This document shows positions 44,926-53,992 of a stretch of 64,000 nt of DNA, one piece after another. The stretch comes from Paraburkholderia lacunae (GTDB lineage Bacteria > Pseudomonadota > Gammaproteobacteria > Burkholderiales > Burkholderiaceae). How positions within the stretch are numbered: the first letter of the stretch is position 1; the number at the start of each line of letters is the position of its first letter. The translations under genes and the position numbers were made by a program. The notes under the pieces were generated by a model. That model saw nothing but the letters and a program-made list of their open reading frames with translations. It was not told the origin of the DNA and did no database searches. The stretch covers positions 186,001-250,000 of the forward strand of contig NZ_QHKS01000010.1 in NCBI RefSeq assembly GCF_003353175.1. The letters are read 5' to 3'.

Positions 44926-45827
44926 CGCATCGCGGATTCGCGTTCCAGTCTTTGCAGCAGCACGGCAACGAAGGCCTCCGTCGCCGGCGACAGCGTTCGT
45001 CCGCGCTTTCTGATTAGCGCGATCGGTCGCACGAAGGCCGGTTCGTCGATCGGTCGGGCCACCAGGTTCGGCTCCGCCAGCACTTCGCGCGCGGAGCCCG
45101 GCAGTATCGTCACGCCGAGGCCGCCGCGCACCATCGCCACCGCCGTCATCATGTAGGTGGGCTCGCAACTCACCTCGGGCGTGCAGTGAGCGTTCGCCAG
45201 CGCGGCATCGACGACCGCGCGCACGCTCGTGCCGCGCGCCGTCAACACGAGCGGCACGCTGACGAGATCCTTCAACGTGATGCGGCGCTTGCGTGCCAGC
45301 GGATGATCCTGTGGACAGACCACGACCAACCGGTCTTCCCCGACGTGCAGCACCTCGAGCGCCGAATCGGATAGTTCGCCGCCAGTCAAGCCAACGTCGA
45401 CCTCTTCGTTGCGCACCAGCGTGTTCACCATGCCCGCCACCACGTCGCGAATATGAAATCTCACGCGCGGGAAATCGTGTTTGAACGCGCGAATCAGATC
45501 GGGCAGCAGGCTCGCCGCAAACGACGGCAAGCACGCAACGCGGACCGTCCCCGTCGAACCGTCGCCGAGCGCGCGGGCGTCGAGCAACACATGCTCCATG
45601 TCGTAGAGCGATTTTTGCAGCACCGGCAGCAGCTCGCGTCCTGTCGGCGTCAACGCTACGTTGCGGCTATTGCGATCGAACAGCCGTGCGCCGACCGTCT
45701 CCTCGAGGCGGCGGATTTGCACCGTCAACGCAGGCTGCGACAGATGCAACTGCGCCGCCGCGCGCGTGAAGTTGCCTGTCTGCGCCACAGCGATGAACGC
45801 CCGGATATCGCGAAGATTCAGATCCAT
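44916..45827 (-). CDS. LysR-type transcriptional regulator
   Basis: 303 residues. HTH MDLNLRDIRAFIAVAQTGNF with HLSQPALTVQIRRLEETVG; effector domain from residue 90 (GTVRVACLPSFAASLLP, GLGVTILPGSAREVL). It is divergent from the CitMHS-AtuA operon with 99 bp between, so it most likely controls that operon in response to its substrate. The final residues (AMRLR) are encoded within the 11-bp repeat block. Confidence 0.88.
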   Translation of the reverse strand: MDLNLRDIRAFIAVAQTGNFTRAAAQLHLSQPALTVQIRRLEETVGARLFDRNSRNVALTPTGRELLPVLQKSLYDMEHVLLDARALGDGSTGTVRVACLPSFAASLLPDLIRAFKHDFPRVRFHIRDVVAGMVNTLVRNEEVDVGLTGGELSDSALEVLHVGEDRLVVVCPQDHPLARKRRITLKDLVSVPLVLTARGTSVRAVVDAALANAHCTPEVSCEPTYMMTAVAMVRGGLGVTILPGSAREVLAEPNLVARPIDEPAFVRPIALIRKRGRTLSPATEAFVAVLLQRLERESAMRLR

Positions 45828-45926
45828 TACATTCCGTGATTGCTGCGATCAAATCATTTCAATTGCTTTATTGTCACCGCGAAACTACGCTGGAACGCAC
45901 TAAAAAACAAGTTCGGAGACAAGCAG

Positions 45927-47231
45927 ATGCTGCCATTGCTGGGGCTCGCCACCATCGCCGTCCTGCTCGGGGCGATCCTTTCAAAACGCATGTCGCCGCT
46001 GGTCGCGCTGATCATCGTGCCGATCGCCGCGTCGCTGATCGGCGGCTTCGGCTTGCAAACGAGCAAATTCGTCATCGACGGACTCAAGAGCCTCGCGCCG
46101 GTAGTCGGCATGTTCGTGTTCGCGATCCTCTATTTCGGCACGATCACCGATGCCGGCACACTCGATCCCATCATCGATCGCATTCTTCGCGCGGTCGGCA
46201 CGAAACCGACGCGGATCGTCGTGGGCACCACGCTGCTCGCCCTGCTGATTCACCTGGACGGCTCCGGCGCGGTCTGTTTTCTGGTGACGGTGCCTGCGAT
46301 GCTGCCGCTCTATGACCGCCTGAACATGGATCGGCGCGTGCTGGCCGCGGCGGTATCGATGGCGGCGGGCATCAACTTTCTGCCGTGGACAGGACCGATG
46401 ATCCGTGCGTCGGCATCGCTTCATCTACCCATTTCCGCGCTGTTCAATCCGCTGATTCCAGTTCAGATCGCCGGCCTCGTGTTCGTCTTCGGCGTCGCGT
46501 TCTGGCTCGGCCGGCGTGAAGAAAAGCGCCTCGGCCTGTCCGCCGCCGACGGCGCCATCCCGATGCCCAAACGTGAACTCACGCAGGAAGAACAGGCGCT
46601 GCGCCGCCCGCAAAACTTCTGGTTCAACATTGTGCTGACGTTGATCGTGCTGGGCACGATGGTCGTGATGGGCGAGAAAATCCCGCCGGCGATCATGTTC
46701 ATGGTCGGTTTGTGCATTGCGTTGATGGTGAACTATCCGAACGTGGAGCTGCAGCGCAAGCGGATCGATGCGCACGCGCGCGCCGCGCTGATGATGGCGG
46801 GCATTCTTCTCGCGGCAGGCGTATTCACCGGCATCATGCAGGGCAGCGGCATGCTCAAGGCGATGGTGCAGGCGGCTGTCGGCTTCGTGCCGCCCGCCAT
46901 GGCCGGCCACATCCCGGTCGCGCTCGGCCTCGTTGCGATGCCGCTCAGCATGCTGTTCGATCCCGACTCGTTCTATTTCGGCGTGCTGCCGGTCATCGCC
47001 GAAGTGGCCGCGCAGCTCGGTGTGCCGGCGGTGCATGTCGGTCAGGCGGCGCTGCTCGGCCAGATGACGACGGGCTTTCCGGTCAGTCCGCTGACGCCCG
47101 CTACGTTCCTCGTGGTCGGCTTATGCGGCATCGATCTCGCGGACCACCAGAAATTTACATTCCCGCTTCTGTTCGGCGCATCGATCGTGATGACGATCGC
47201 GTGTGTCGTGCTGGGCGTTTTTCCTCTATGA
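45927..47231 (+). CDS. CitMHS family citrate/tricarboxylate transporter
   Basis: 434 residues, about twelve hydrophobic segments, of the citrate-Mg2+/Ca2+:H+ symporter family (CitMHS). Recognisable parts are VGMFVFAILYFGTITDAGTL, LDGSGAVCFLVTVPAMLPLY, INFLPWTGPMIRASA and DPDSFYFGVLPV. GGAGACAAG precedes the ATG at 45927. It imports citrate or a related polycarboxylate, usually complexed with a divalent metal. Its stop overlaps the start of the AtuA gene (ATGA), so transport and the downstream enzymes are co-translated. Confidence 0.9.
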   Translation: MLPLLGLATIAVLLGAILSKRMSPLVALIIVPIAASLIGGFGLQTSKFVIDGLKSLAPVVGMFVFAILYFGTITDAGTLDPIIDRILRAVGTKPTRIVVGTTLLALLIHLDGSGAVCFLVTVPAMLPLYDRLNMDRRVLAAAVSMAAGINFLPWTGPMIRASASLHLPISALFNPLIPVQIAGLVFVFGVAFWLGRREEKRLGLSAADGAIPMPKRELTQEEQALRRPQNFWFNIVLTLIVLGTMVVMGEKIPPAIMFMVGLCIALMVNYPNVELQRKRIDAHARAALMMAGILLAAGVFTGIMQGSGMLKAMVQAAVGFVPPAMAGHIPVALGLVAMPLSMLFDPDSFYFGVLPVIAEVAAQLGVPAVHVGQAALLGQMTTGFPVSPLTPATFLVVGLCGIDLADHQKFTFPLLFGASIVMTIACVVLGVFPL

Positions 47232-48613
47232 GCGCATTCACGGGCGATACCAGCATGGCAGCAACTTCACACGCGCGCGTGGTCCGGCTTGGCGCGGGCG
47301 CCGGCTATTCAGGCGACCGCATCGAACCCGCGGTCGAACTGGCGGAACATGGCGCACTCGATTACCTCGTATTCGAGTGCCTGGCCGAGCGGACCATCGC
47401 GATCGCCCAGCAGGCGCGGCGCAAAGATCCTGAGCTTGGCTATGACCCGCTGCTGACGGCACGGATGAACGCTGTCTTGCCCATCGCCGTACGCAATGGC
47501 GTGCGGATCGTCTCGAACATGGGCGCCGCCAATCCGCGCGCCGCTGCGCGCGAAACGGCGCGAATCGCACAGGCGCTCGGCATCACCGGCTTGAAGATCG
47601 CCGCGGTCACGGGAGACGACGTGCTCGACGTCGTGCGACAAGGCGATTTCCATTTCGAGGAATCGGGCGAAAGCGTCGCGTCCTTTCATGACCGCCTCGT
47701 TTCGGCAAACGCCTATCTCGGCGCCGCGCCGATCGCGGAAGCGCTGGCGGCCGGCGCAGACATCATATTGACGGGCCGGGTCGCCGATCCGTCGCTCTTC
47801 ACCGCGCCGCTGATTCACGAATTCGGCTGGAACATGGACGATTGGGCGACGCTGGGACAGGCGACCGTCGTCGGCCATCTACTCGAGTGCGCGGGACAGG
47901 TGACGGGCGGATACTTCGCCGATCCGGGCTTCAGGAATGTGCCGAACCTTGCGCGCCTCGGCTTTCCGATCGGCGAGGTCAGTGCCGATGGTTCCGTCTC
48001 CATCACGAAGGTGCCGCATGCGGGCGGCTGCGTCACCGAGGCGACCTGCAAGGAACAATTGCTCTACGAGATTCACGATCCGCAACGCTATCTGCAACCG
48101 GATGTGGTCGCCGACTTTACGCAGGTTCGCGTGATCGAGGAAGCGCATGACCGCGTGCGTGTCACCGGCGGCCGCGGCACGCCGCGCACGGATACGCTGA
48201 AGGTATCGGTTGCATATGTCGACGGATTTATCGGCGAAGGGCAAATTTCTTACGGCGGTCCGGGCGCGGTCGAACGGGCGCGGCTCGCACTCGATATCGT
48301 TCGGGAAAGGCTCGAACTGAGCGGCGTCGAAACGCGCGAATTGCGTTTCGACCTGATCGGCCTGAATGCCTTGCACGGCGAAAAGGCGGGCGCGCGCGGC
48401 GCCGAGCCGTATGAGGTGCGCGCTCGCGTGGTCGCGCGCACAGCCTCGGCCGAGCACGCCGAGCAGATCGGCAACGAGGTCGAGACGCTTTATACCAATG
48501 GCCCCGCAGGCGGTGGCGGCGCGACGAAAGCAACCCGCGAGGTGCTCGCCGTGCAGTCGATTCTGTTGCCGAGGACGCACGTCAGCCCGTCATTCGAATG
48601 GGTGGAGGCTTGA
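47228..48613 (+). CDS. AtuA family (DUF1446) protein
   Basis: 461 residues of the AtuA/DUF1446 family, named from acyclic terpene utilisation but of unknown reaction. Family segments: VRLGAGAGYSGDRIEPAVEL, GLKIAAVTGDDV, ILTGRVADPSLF, GHLLECAGQVTGGYFADPG, TNGPAGGGGATK. The ATG at 47228 gives an overlap with the transporter; an ATG at 47255 (MAATSHARVV) is an alternative. Linked with a CitMHS carrier and a small AtuA-like partner, it is probably part of a catabolic route for an imported tricarboxylate-like acid; terpene use is not indicated here. Confidence 0.85.
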   Translation: MSAFTGDTSMAATSHARVVRLGAGAGYSGDRIEPAVELAEHGALDYLVFECLAERTIAIAQQARRKDPELGYDPLLTARMNAVLPIAVRNGVRIVSNMGAANPRAAARETARIAQALGITGLKIAAVTGDDVLDVVRQGDFHFEESGESVASFHDRLVSANAYLGAAPIAEALAAGADIILTGRVADPSLFTAPLIHEFGWNMDDWATLGQATVVGHLLECAGQVTGGYFADPGFRNVPNLARLGFPIGEVSADGSVSITKVPHAGGCVTEATCKEQLLYEIHDPQRYLQPDVVADFTQVRVIEEAHDRVRVTGGRGTPRTDTLKVSVAYVDGFIGEGQISYGGPGAVERARLALDIVRERLELSGVETRELRFDLIGLNALHGEKAGARGAEPYEVRARVVARTASAEHAEQIGNEVETLYTNGPAGGGGATKATREVLAVQSILLPRTHVSPSFEWVEA

Positions 48614-48614
48614 G

Positions 48615-48929
48615 ATGAAACTGCGGGACCTCGCCCATTCGCGAACCGGCGACAAAGGCAATACGCTGAACGTTTCGGTGATTTGCTACGACGCGCGGCA
48701 TTATGAGCATCTGCGGCAGCAAGTCAGCGCCGAACGCGTGAAAGCCCATCTGGCTGACGTCGTGCAAGGTCCGGTGACGCGTTTTGAATTGCCCAACCTC
48801 GGCGCGTTCAATTTCGTGCTGACGCAAGCGCTAGGCGGCGGCGTCACGCGCTCGCTCGCCCTCGATGCGCACGGCAAGTCTTTGAGTTCCGCGTTGCTGG
48901 ATCTGGAGATCGACGCACCGTCATCGTAA
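48615..48929 (+). CDS. AtuA-like ferredoxin-fold protein
   Basis: 104 residues of the small domain that usually accompanies or is fused to AtuA (MKLRDLAHSRTGDKGNTLNV; FVLTQALGGGVTRSLALDAHGKSLS). The ATG is two bases after the AtuA stop region, with GGAGGCTTGAG as ribosome site. It is likely the second subunit of the AtuA enzyme. The function is unknown outside of this association. Confidence 0.85.
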   Translation: MKLRDLAHSRTGDKGNTLNVSVICYDARHYEHLRQQVSAERVKAHLADVVQGPVTRFELPNLGAFNFVLTQALGGGVTRSLALDAHGKSLSSALLDLEIDAPSS

Positions 48930-49073
48930 GTATGCAGGCACAACAAACGGGAGCCGCCGCCCGGATTCACGCAAAAAACCTGGCTGGCCCATTCGACGGG
49001 TAACGAGGTTTCTGTGCAGCGCCGCGATGTTGTGCGAACATCCGGAAACCTCACTGCGGCACCGGAGTTGGCA

Positions 49074-49871
49074 ATGACTGACCACGACACGCTGCATCCG
49101 TTACGTCCCTTCCTGAAGAATTACGTGTGGGAGCATGGCCGGGTCGGGACGCGCTATCTCGACTGCGTCGATGGCGAAATCAAGTTCGACGACGGCAAGA
49201 AGTCGCGTTTCGCCGCCGAGAAATACGTCTACGTGGCGCTCGGCAAAGACGCCGCTGACGATCCGCAGGCCGAGGGCCCCGCCATTCAGGAAGCCGGGCT
49301 CGCCCGCTTCCTGCGCGCCGCCCAGTTCGGCAAACCGGAAGAAGCGGGTTCGGCGGCCGAGGTGCAACGCGCGGTGCACGATTGCGTCGAGCTTGGCATC
49401 TTTAGCGCCTATCAGTTCGATGCCCAGCAGGCGATGGCACGCTACGCACAGGAAGCGATGTTCGACGATGAAATCCGCGCTGCCGTCGTCGCCGATATCC
49501 GGCGTGTGTATGTCGGCATGCGTGAACAACTCGCGCTTTATGACTTCACCGTGCTGCACGGCTTGCCCACGCCACTGCTCTTTAGCGAAACACCGTTTAT
49601 CGATTGGCGGGTGCGCGCGAGCCCGGCTTTGCCGCTCGTCTCGCTTCCGCTTGGGCCTTACTCCCTGCTGGTCGGCACGCCGTCCGGAAGAACGAGCCGT
49701 GTCGCGCCGGTGGCGTGGAAAACCGCGGTCTCGATGGGCTCGTTGAAGGATCACAACCGGCATATGGTCGAGCGGGCGCGCTTGTGGCTCGTCGCCATCA
49801 GCGACGATCAGCTCGTTGCCGTGCAGAGCCGCTTCAAGCCGGCCGACCCGGGGGGCGCAAAGCCCGCTTGA
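49074..49871 (+). CDS. Conserved-looking protein of unknown function
   Basis: 265 residues from the ATG at 49074 (GGAG six bases upstream); an open frame from 49014 is less likely. I do not recognise it firmly. The layout of a short N-terminal region (LRPFLKNYVWEHG) and a C-terminal part with LPLVSLPLGPYSLLVGTPSG resembles DUF4238-like proteins only weakly. No signal peptide or membrane segment. 144 bp separate it from the AtuA operon and it may be independent. The 3' end is convergent with the truncated asparaginase gene. Confidence 0.7.
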   Translation: MTDHDTLHPLRPFLKNYVWEHGRVGTRYLDCVDGEIKFDDGKKSRFAAEKYVYVALGKDAADDPQAEGPAIQEAGLARFLRAAQFGKPEEAGSAAEVQRAVHDCVELGIFSAYQFDAQQAMARYAQEAMFDDEIRAAVVADIRRVYVGMREQLALYDFTVLHGLPTPLLFSETPFIDWRVRASPALPLVSLPLGPYSLLVGTPSGRTSRVAPVAWKTAVSMGSLKDHNRHMVERARLWLVAISDDQLVAVQSRFKPADPGGAKPA

Positions 49872-49915
49872 CGATGACGCACACGAAGCGTTAGGCAACG
49901 CTCGTACACGTGCCG

Positions 49916-50677
49916 TTACTGCGGACGCGGTTCAAGCGCGAGCGTGATCGAAAGATGTCCCGTTTCGATGCCCATCGTGTTGCGCATCGGCGGTGTGCGG
50001 TATGCATCGAGGGGGGCGCGTTGCTGCGCTCCGGCGGCATCGGCAAGCTTCGCAAAGAGACGCGCAAGGCGATCGAGCGCAAACGCCGGCGTCGGCAGAT
50101 TGCAGCCGTCGGTCGCCCATTGCACGGCATCGTCTGCCAGATCGCATACGTCGGCAACCGTATGCTTCACGCGAGCCTGCAACGGATGTTCGGGCAGGTG
50201 ATAGTCCTTCAGCGCCGCGCCGATGGCCTGCGCGCCGGCCAGCATGCCCGCGTGCTTGCCCGAGCAATTGCTGCACACCGCGCCCGGTTTGAAGTCGCGC
50301 TTCAGCCAGTCGACATAAATGGCATCGGACAAAGGAGGATGGCCGCCGCAACGCAAATCCGCCTCGCTGACCTGCGCCTTCTCCAGCATCTGCCGGGTGC
50401 GTTCGATATGGCGCGGCTCGCTGCTGTGAGAAGCGCACATCAGCGCGAGGTCGGCTTCGTTGAAACCAAACCGCTCGAGCGCCCCGGTTTCGATCACGGC
50501 CAACGCCTGCGCAGGCTTCGCCACGGAGCGCACCAGCGTCAAGCGCGACGGATCGCCGAACGAATACAGCAGGCGGCCGTCGGCCTGAACTACCGCAACA
50601 TGAGCGATGTGCGTGTTCTCGATCACGCCGCCACGATAGACTGCGGCCGCGATCGGCCCGGTTTCGCGTTGACTCAT
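49916..50677 (-). pseudogene. Asparaginase II family gene, 3' truncated
   Basis: 253 residues from an ATG with GGGAGGAG upstream. The N-terminal two thirds match the asparaginase II family (PF06089-type): VAVVQADGRLLYSFGD, RSVAKPAQALAVIETGA, CASHSSEPRHIERTRQML, CSGKHAGMLAGAQAIG, TDGCNLPTPAFALDRLARLFAKLA. The family is normally 325-345 residues, with a C-terminal part holding HPELVAG- and VAKxGAEGV-like motifs; here the chain instead ends TGHLSITLALEPRPQ, so roughly 80-90 residues are missing. Probably inactive, by loss of the C-terminal lobe. Confidence in the family is good; the inactivity is inferred. Confidence 0.7.
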
Positions 50678-50978
50678 GCTTGTGCTCCTCCCGTTTTTTC
50701 GATCGCGATGCATTCGCTAGGTAGCGTCGTCAAGCGAGCGATTCTACGTTTGTCTTTCGCGCAAGCCAAATCCGCGCCGCGCGACGCGCCTAACCTCTCA
50801 TCACGCCGTGTCGTGAATATGCCCGACGAGGTAATCGATCAACGCCGCCACCTGTGTGCGTGACCAAACGCGTGATGCGCGATTCGTCGTTGCCGCCTTT
50901 GTCGGTGACCGCGGCTCAGTCGGGCGTGGTCGCCGCCGGCGGTGCGGCGCTGGCGTGGCTATTTGCGCAGCAACCCTG

Positions 50979-51048
50979 GAGCGGAGGTAAAGGAGCCGAG
51001 GTAAAGGAGCCGAGGTAAAGGAGCCGAGGTAAAGGAGCCGAGGTAAAG
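50979..51048. repeat. 14-bp tandem repeat in a non-coding gap
   Basis: Five units of GAGCCGAGGTAAAG (first one GAGCGGAGGTAAAG) at 50979, 50993, 51007, 51021 and 51035. Each junction makes AAAGGAG, a Shine-Dalgarno-like string, on the + strand. It lies in the 441-bp interval between the asparaginase remnant and the PPOX gene, where no gene is seen. Confidence 0.9.
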
Positions 51049-51118
51049 GAGCAATACGCATGATAATGACGATCGAGTGACGTAGACACCATCCTAGCGG
51101 ATCGAAGCCCGCGTCAAA

Positions 51119-51742
51119 TCATGCGCGCGACGCTTTCCGCAGTTGCGCGAGCTCCGCCTCGAGCGCTTCGATGCGCCGGTCGCGTTCGTCCAACGCAGCG
51201 GCCACGTCCGCTGCGTCGAAACGCTGCGGAATATGCTGCGGGCAGTTCACGTCCCATGCGCTCACCGTCATCACGATCGTGCGTTCGCCGCGCGCTTTGT
51301 ACCCTTGCGGCATCAGCTTTGCCAGCAGCGCGGGATCGTCTTCGACCACGCGCGCCTCGCCCCAGACCTTGATGCGCTGCTGGTGTGCGTAGTCGATCAG
51401 AAACAGGTACGCCTTCGGATTGTCCGCGAGATTGCCCTGCGTAATGTATTGGCGGTTGCCGGCGAAATCGGCGAACGCAATCGTGCGGTCGTCGAGCACA
51501 TGCAGGAAACCCGCGGGGCCGCCGCGATGCTGAATGTAGGGTTGCCCTTCGTCGTTCGCGGTGGCGAAGAACACGCTCGTCTGGCGTTCGATGAATCTCG
51601 CGACATCCGGCGTAATGCGGGTCTGCCAGCCGCGTTCGGTTTCCATGCGCGCATAGGCGGCACGCGAGCCGTGCCGCGTCTGGAACGCCTTCACAGTGGG
51701 CGTGAACGCGATGTCGCTCGAATACGGATGTGGGCGAATCAT
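51119..51742 (-). CDS. Pyridoxamine 5'-phosphate oxidase family protein
   Basis: 207 residues with the split-barrel flavin-binding fold (FIERQTSVFFATANDEGQPYIQHRGG, residues about 51-76; FADFAGNRQYITQGNLADNP; RIKVWGEARVVEDDP). The C-terminal 25 residues form a coiled coil (DERDRRIEALEAELAQLRK). AAGGAGCC precedes the ATG. Such proteins bind FMN, F420 or haem; the ligand and the substrate here are unknown. It is a single gene with the 14-bp repeats downstream. Confidence 0.83.
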   Translation of the reverse strand: MIRPHPYSSDIAFTPTVKAFQTRHGSRAAYARMETERGWQTRITPDVARFIERQTSVFFATANDEGQPYIQHRGGPAGFLHVLDDRTIAFADFAGNRQYITQGNLADNPKAYLFLIDYAHQQRIKVWGEARVVEDDPALLAKLMPQGYKARGERTIVMTVSAWDVNCPQHIPQRFDAADVAAALDERDRRIEALEAELAQLRKASRA

Positions 51743-52420
51743 TGAACGGCTCCTTTTTCGCGGATGCCTCAGCAGGTGGCACGTCCAACGTTACAGGCTT
51801 CCATGTTCAACGAGAACCCGGCGATATCGGGAACCAGTCTTTCAAAAACTGAGAACATGGGCATGGCGCCTGGCCAGTTGCGCGCCCCACCACCCTGCCG
51901 TCACGGCGGATTCGAACTAGCCCGGTTGATTCGACATTCAGATTAAAAAATGAATTGACCTCGCTCACGCGACCCGGCATTTCGTCCGGCATACGCAGTT
52001 GCACGAGCGATAACCGCACCACTACGCTGTTGGTTTCCGTTGCATCGGACCAAAGTCCAATTGTCCATGCATCGCACCGTTTGTAGCTTGAATGACGTGA
52101 TACTTGCGTTCGAATGAAACCTGTGCCGCGCGGATACGGACCGTCCGTTTCAGTTGGGTCAACGCCGAAAATAAGGCCACACGCCGCTCAGGCTGATCGC
52201 TGCGCGCCTCGTTCGCCATGCACATAAGACTTGTCTTAATTCAAGATAATTAATCCATCCGGAGTCCTATTCTGAGAATGCGTCTCAAATTCTAAAATCC
52301 AGATTACCCAATGGAATAATTAATTGGGTTGTGCCTTTTATTTTTATTCAAGGCAATTTAAATGGAGCGTGCGGCGTTTGCCGTCGCTTTTGTCCTGTCA
52401 TTTCGCTGGAAACCAACCAA
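51743..52420. other. Gene-free interval with operator-like repeats before the fimbrial locus
   Basis: About 680 bp without a convincing gene. The part next to the fimbrial subunit is A+T-rich and carries TAAGAC-TT-GTCTTA (52225-52238), TGAGA-N5-TCTCA (52273-52287) and ACCCAAT-N10-ATTGGGT (52306-52329). The first resembles sites of two-component response regulators. A GGATTCGAAC string near 51908 looks like a tRNA T-loop but has no cloverleaf. Confidence 0.5.
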
Positions 52421-53086
52421 GTGAAAAAAATCACTCGTCTCGTCATGGCCGGCGCCGTCGCCGTCGCCTGTTCGTCCGCCTTCGCGGATTCGTTCGACAT
52501 CAAGGTCAGCGGCGTCATCAAGCCGGCCGCCTGTACGCCGACGCTGGCCGGTGGCGGCACGTTCGACTACGGCAACATCGGCACGGCGGCCCTCAATCCG
52601 ACCGCGCTCACGTTGCTCGACGTCAAGTCCGATACGCTCACGATCACCTGTGACGCCGTCGCACGCGTCGCGCTGAAGGGCGCGGACAATCGCGCCGGAA
52701 CCGGCGCGTTCACCAGCACCGTCGCGTTCTTTGGCCTGAACGTTGATGCCAACTTGCAGTACGGTCTCGGCACCGCATCGGGCAAGAACATCGGTTCCTA
52801 TGCGTTCCGCTTCAAGCCGGGCACGTTCACTGCGGACGGCACGAAGGTCGACTCGATTTACTCGACCAACGCCGGCAGTAGCTGGACGTCGTCATCCGGC
52901 TTCCTGGCGTCGAACGGTTCGCAGATCCAATCCTGGGCCAAGACCGGCCTGACGGTTCCCGTCGCGGCGAAGGTCTTCACCGGCACGCTGGAACTGCAAG
53001 CCGCGATCGACAAGACCTCCAACCTCGACATGAGCAAAGAAATCGACCTCGACGGTCTCGCTACCGTGTCGCTCGTCTACCTGTAA
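52421..53086 (+). CDS. DUF1120-type fimbrial subunit, copy 1
   Basis: 221 residues from a GTG at 52421 (ATG alternatives upstream would spoil the signal peptide). Signal peptide KKITRLVMAGAVAVACSSAFA, then a DUF1120-like beta-sandwich: SFDIKVSGVIKPAACTPTLA with a likely disulphide between Cys in PAACTP and ITCDAVA, and a C-terminal strand LDGLATVSLVYL fitting the donor-strand type of pilin end. Such proteins are the pilin or surface subunits of chaperone-usher systems in Burkholderia-type bacteria. The paralogue at 53188 follows by 101 bp. Confidence 0.82.
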   Translation: MKKITRLVMAGAVAVACSSAFADSFDIKVSGVIKPAACTPTLAGGGTFDYGNIGTAALNPTALTLLDVKSDTLTITCDAVARVALKGADNRAGTGAFTSTVAFFGLNVDANLQYGLGTASGKNIGSYAFRFKPGTFTADGTKVDSIYSTNAGSSWTSSSGFLASNGSQIQSWAKTGLTVPVAAKVFTGTLELQAAIDKTSNLDMSKEIDLDGLATVSLVYL

Positions 53087-53856
53087 CCCGGAAGCCACCC
53101 GCGTCTATTCATGCAGCGAGGCGCGCTCCCTCCAGGGGCGTGCCTGTTCGTGCCGCGACGTGTGCCGCGTCAACTCATACATCTCATATGCAATTCAATC
53201 TTCCGAAATGCCTCATGGCCGGCGCCATCGCCGTCGCCTGTTCGTCCGCCTTCGCGGATTCGTTCGACATCAAGGTCAGCGGCGTCATCAAGCCGGCCGC
53301 CTGTACGCCGACGCTCGCCGGTGGCGGCACGTTCGACTACGGCAACATCGGCACGGCGGCCCTCAATCCGACCGCGCTCACGTTGCTCGACGTCAAGTCC
53401 GATACGCTCACGATCACCTGTGACGCCGTCGCACGCGTCGCGCTGAAGGGCGCGGACAATCGCGCCGGGACCGGCGCGTTCACCAGCGCCGTCGGGTTCT
53501 TTGGCCTGAACGTTGGTGCCAACTGGCAGTACGGTCTCGGCACCGCATCGGGCAAGAACATCGGTTCCTATGCGTTCCGCTTCAAGCCGGGCACGTTCAC
53601 TGCGGACGGCGCGAAGGTCGACTCGATTGACTCGGCCAACGCCGGCAGTAGCTGGACGTCATCATCCGGCTTCCTGGCGTCGAACGGTTCGTGGATCGGA
53701 TCCTGGGCCAAGACCGGCCTGACGGTTCCCGTCGCGGCGAAGGTCTTCACCGGCACGCTGGAGCTGCAAGCCGCGATCGACAAAACCTCCAACCTCGACA
53801 TGAGCAAGCAAATCGACCTCGACGGTCTCGCTAGCGTGTCGCTCGTCTACCTGTAA
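52448..53856 (+). repeat. 770-bp offset direct repeat covering two subunit genes
   Basis: 52448-53086 and 53218-53856 align without gaps over 639 bp. By hand I count about six synonymous changes and about twelve amino acid replacements, all but one lying after the first third of the mature protein. The sequences flanking both copies differ, so this is a gene duplication, not a mobile element. Confidence 0.9.
53188..53856 (+). CDS. DUF1120-type fimbrial subunit, copy 2
   Basis: 222 residues. Its signal peptide start (MQFNLPKCLMAGAIAVACSS) differs from copy 1, but the mature chain is about 94% identical. Replacements include Leu to Trp (NWQ), Gln to Trp (SWIGSW), Tyr to Asp (SIDSA) and Asp to Gly, a chemically strong set concentrated in the middle and C-terminal part. 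The chaperone and usher genes follow it in order, so both subunits are probably secreted by the same usher. Confidence 0.82.
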   Translation: MQFNLPKCLMAGAIAVACSSAFADSFDIKVSGVIKPAACTPTLAGGGTFDYGNIGTAALNPTALTLLDVKSDTLTITCDAVARVALKGADNRAGTGAFTSAVGFFGLNVGANWQYGLGTASGKNIGSYAFRFKPGTFTADGAKVDSIDSANAGSSWTSSSGFLASNGSWIGSWAKTGLTVPVAAKVFTGTLELQAAIDKTSNLDMSKQIDLDGLASVSLVYL

Positions 53857-53992
53857 CGTCTGTTCGTTCGGCAGGCGCGAATCACCGGGCCGCCCCAGGG
53901 CGGCAGCCCGGTGCGCTTGCCGGACCTTCCCATCCATACCTGCCCGATCGGCGCGAGCGCGCCGACGAATCCGCGTTCGCGCGCCTGATCTC

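Noticed and set aside
51895..51920. GGATTCGAAC near 51908 as part of a minus-strand tRNA
   Set aside because: The T-loop-like string has no matching T-stem, acceptor or anticodon arm around it.
52448..53856. Twin subunits as an insertion sequence or transposon
   Set aside because: No terminal inverted repeats, no target duplication and no transposase; it is a plain gene duplication.
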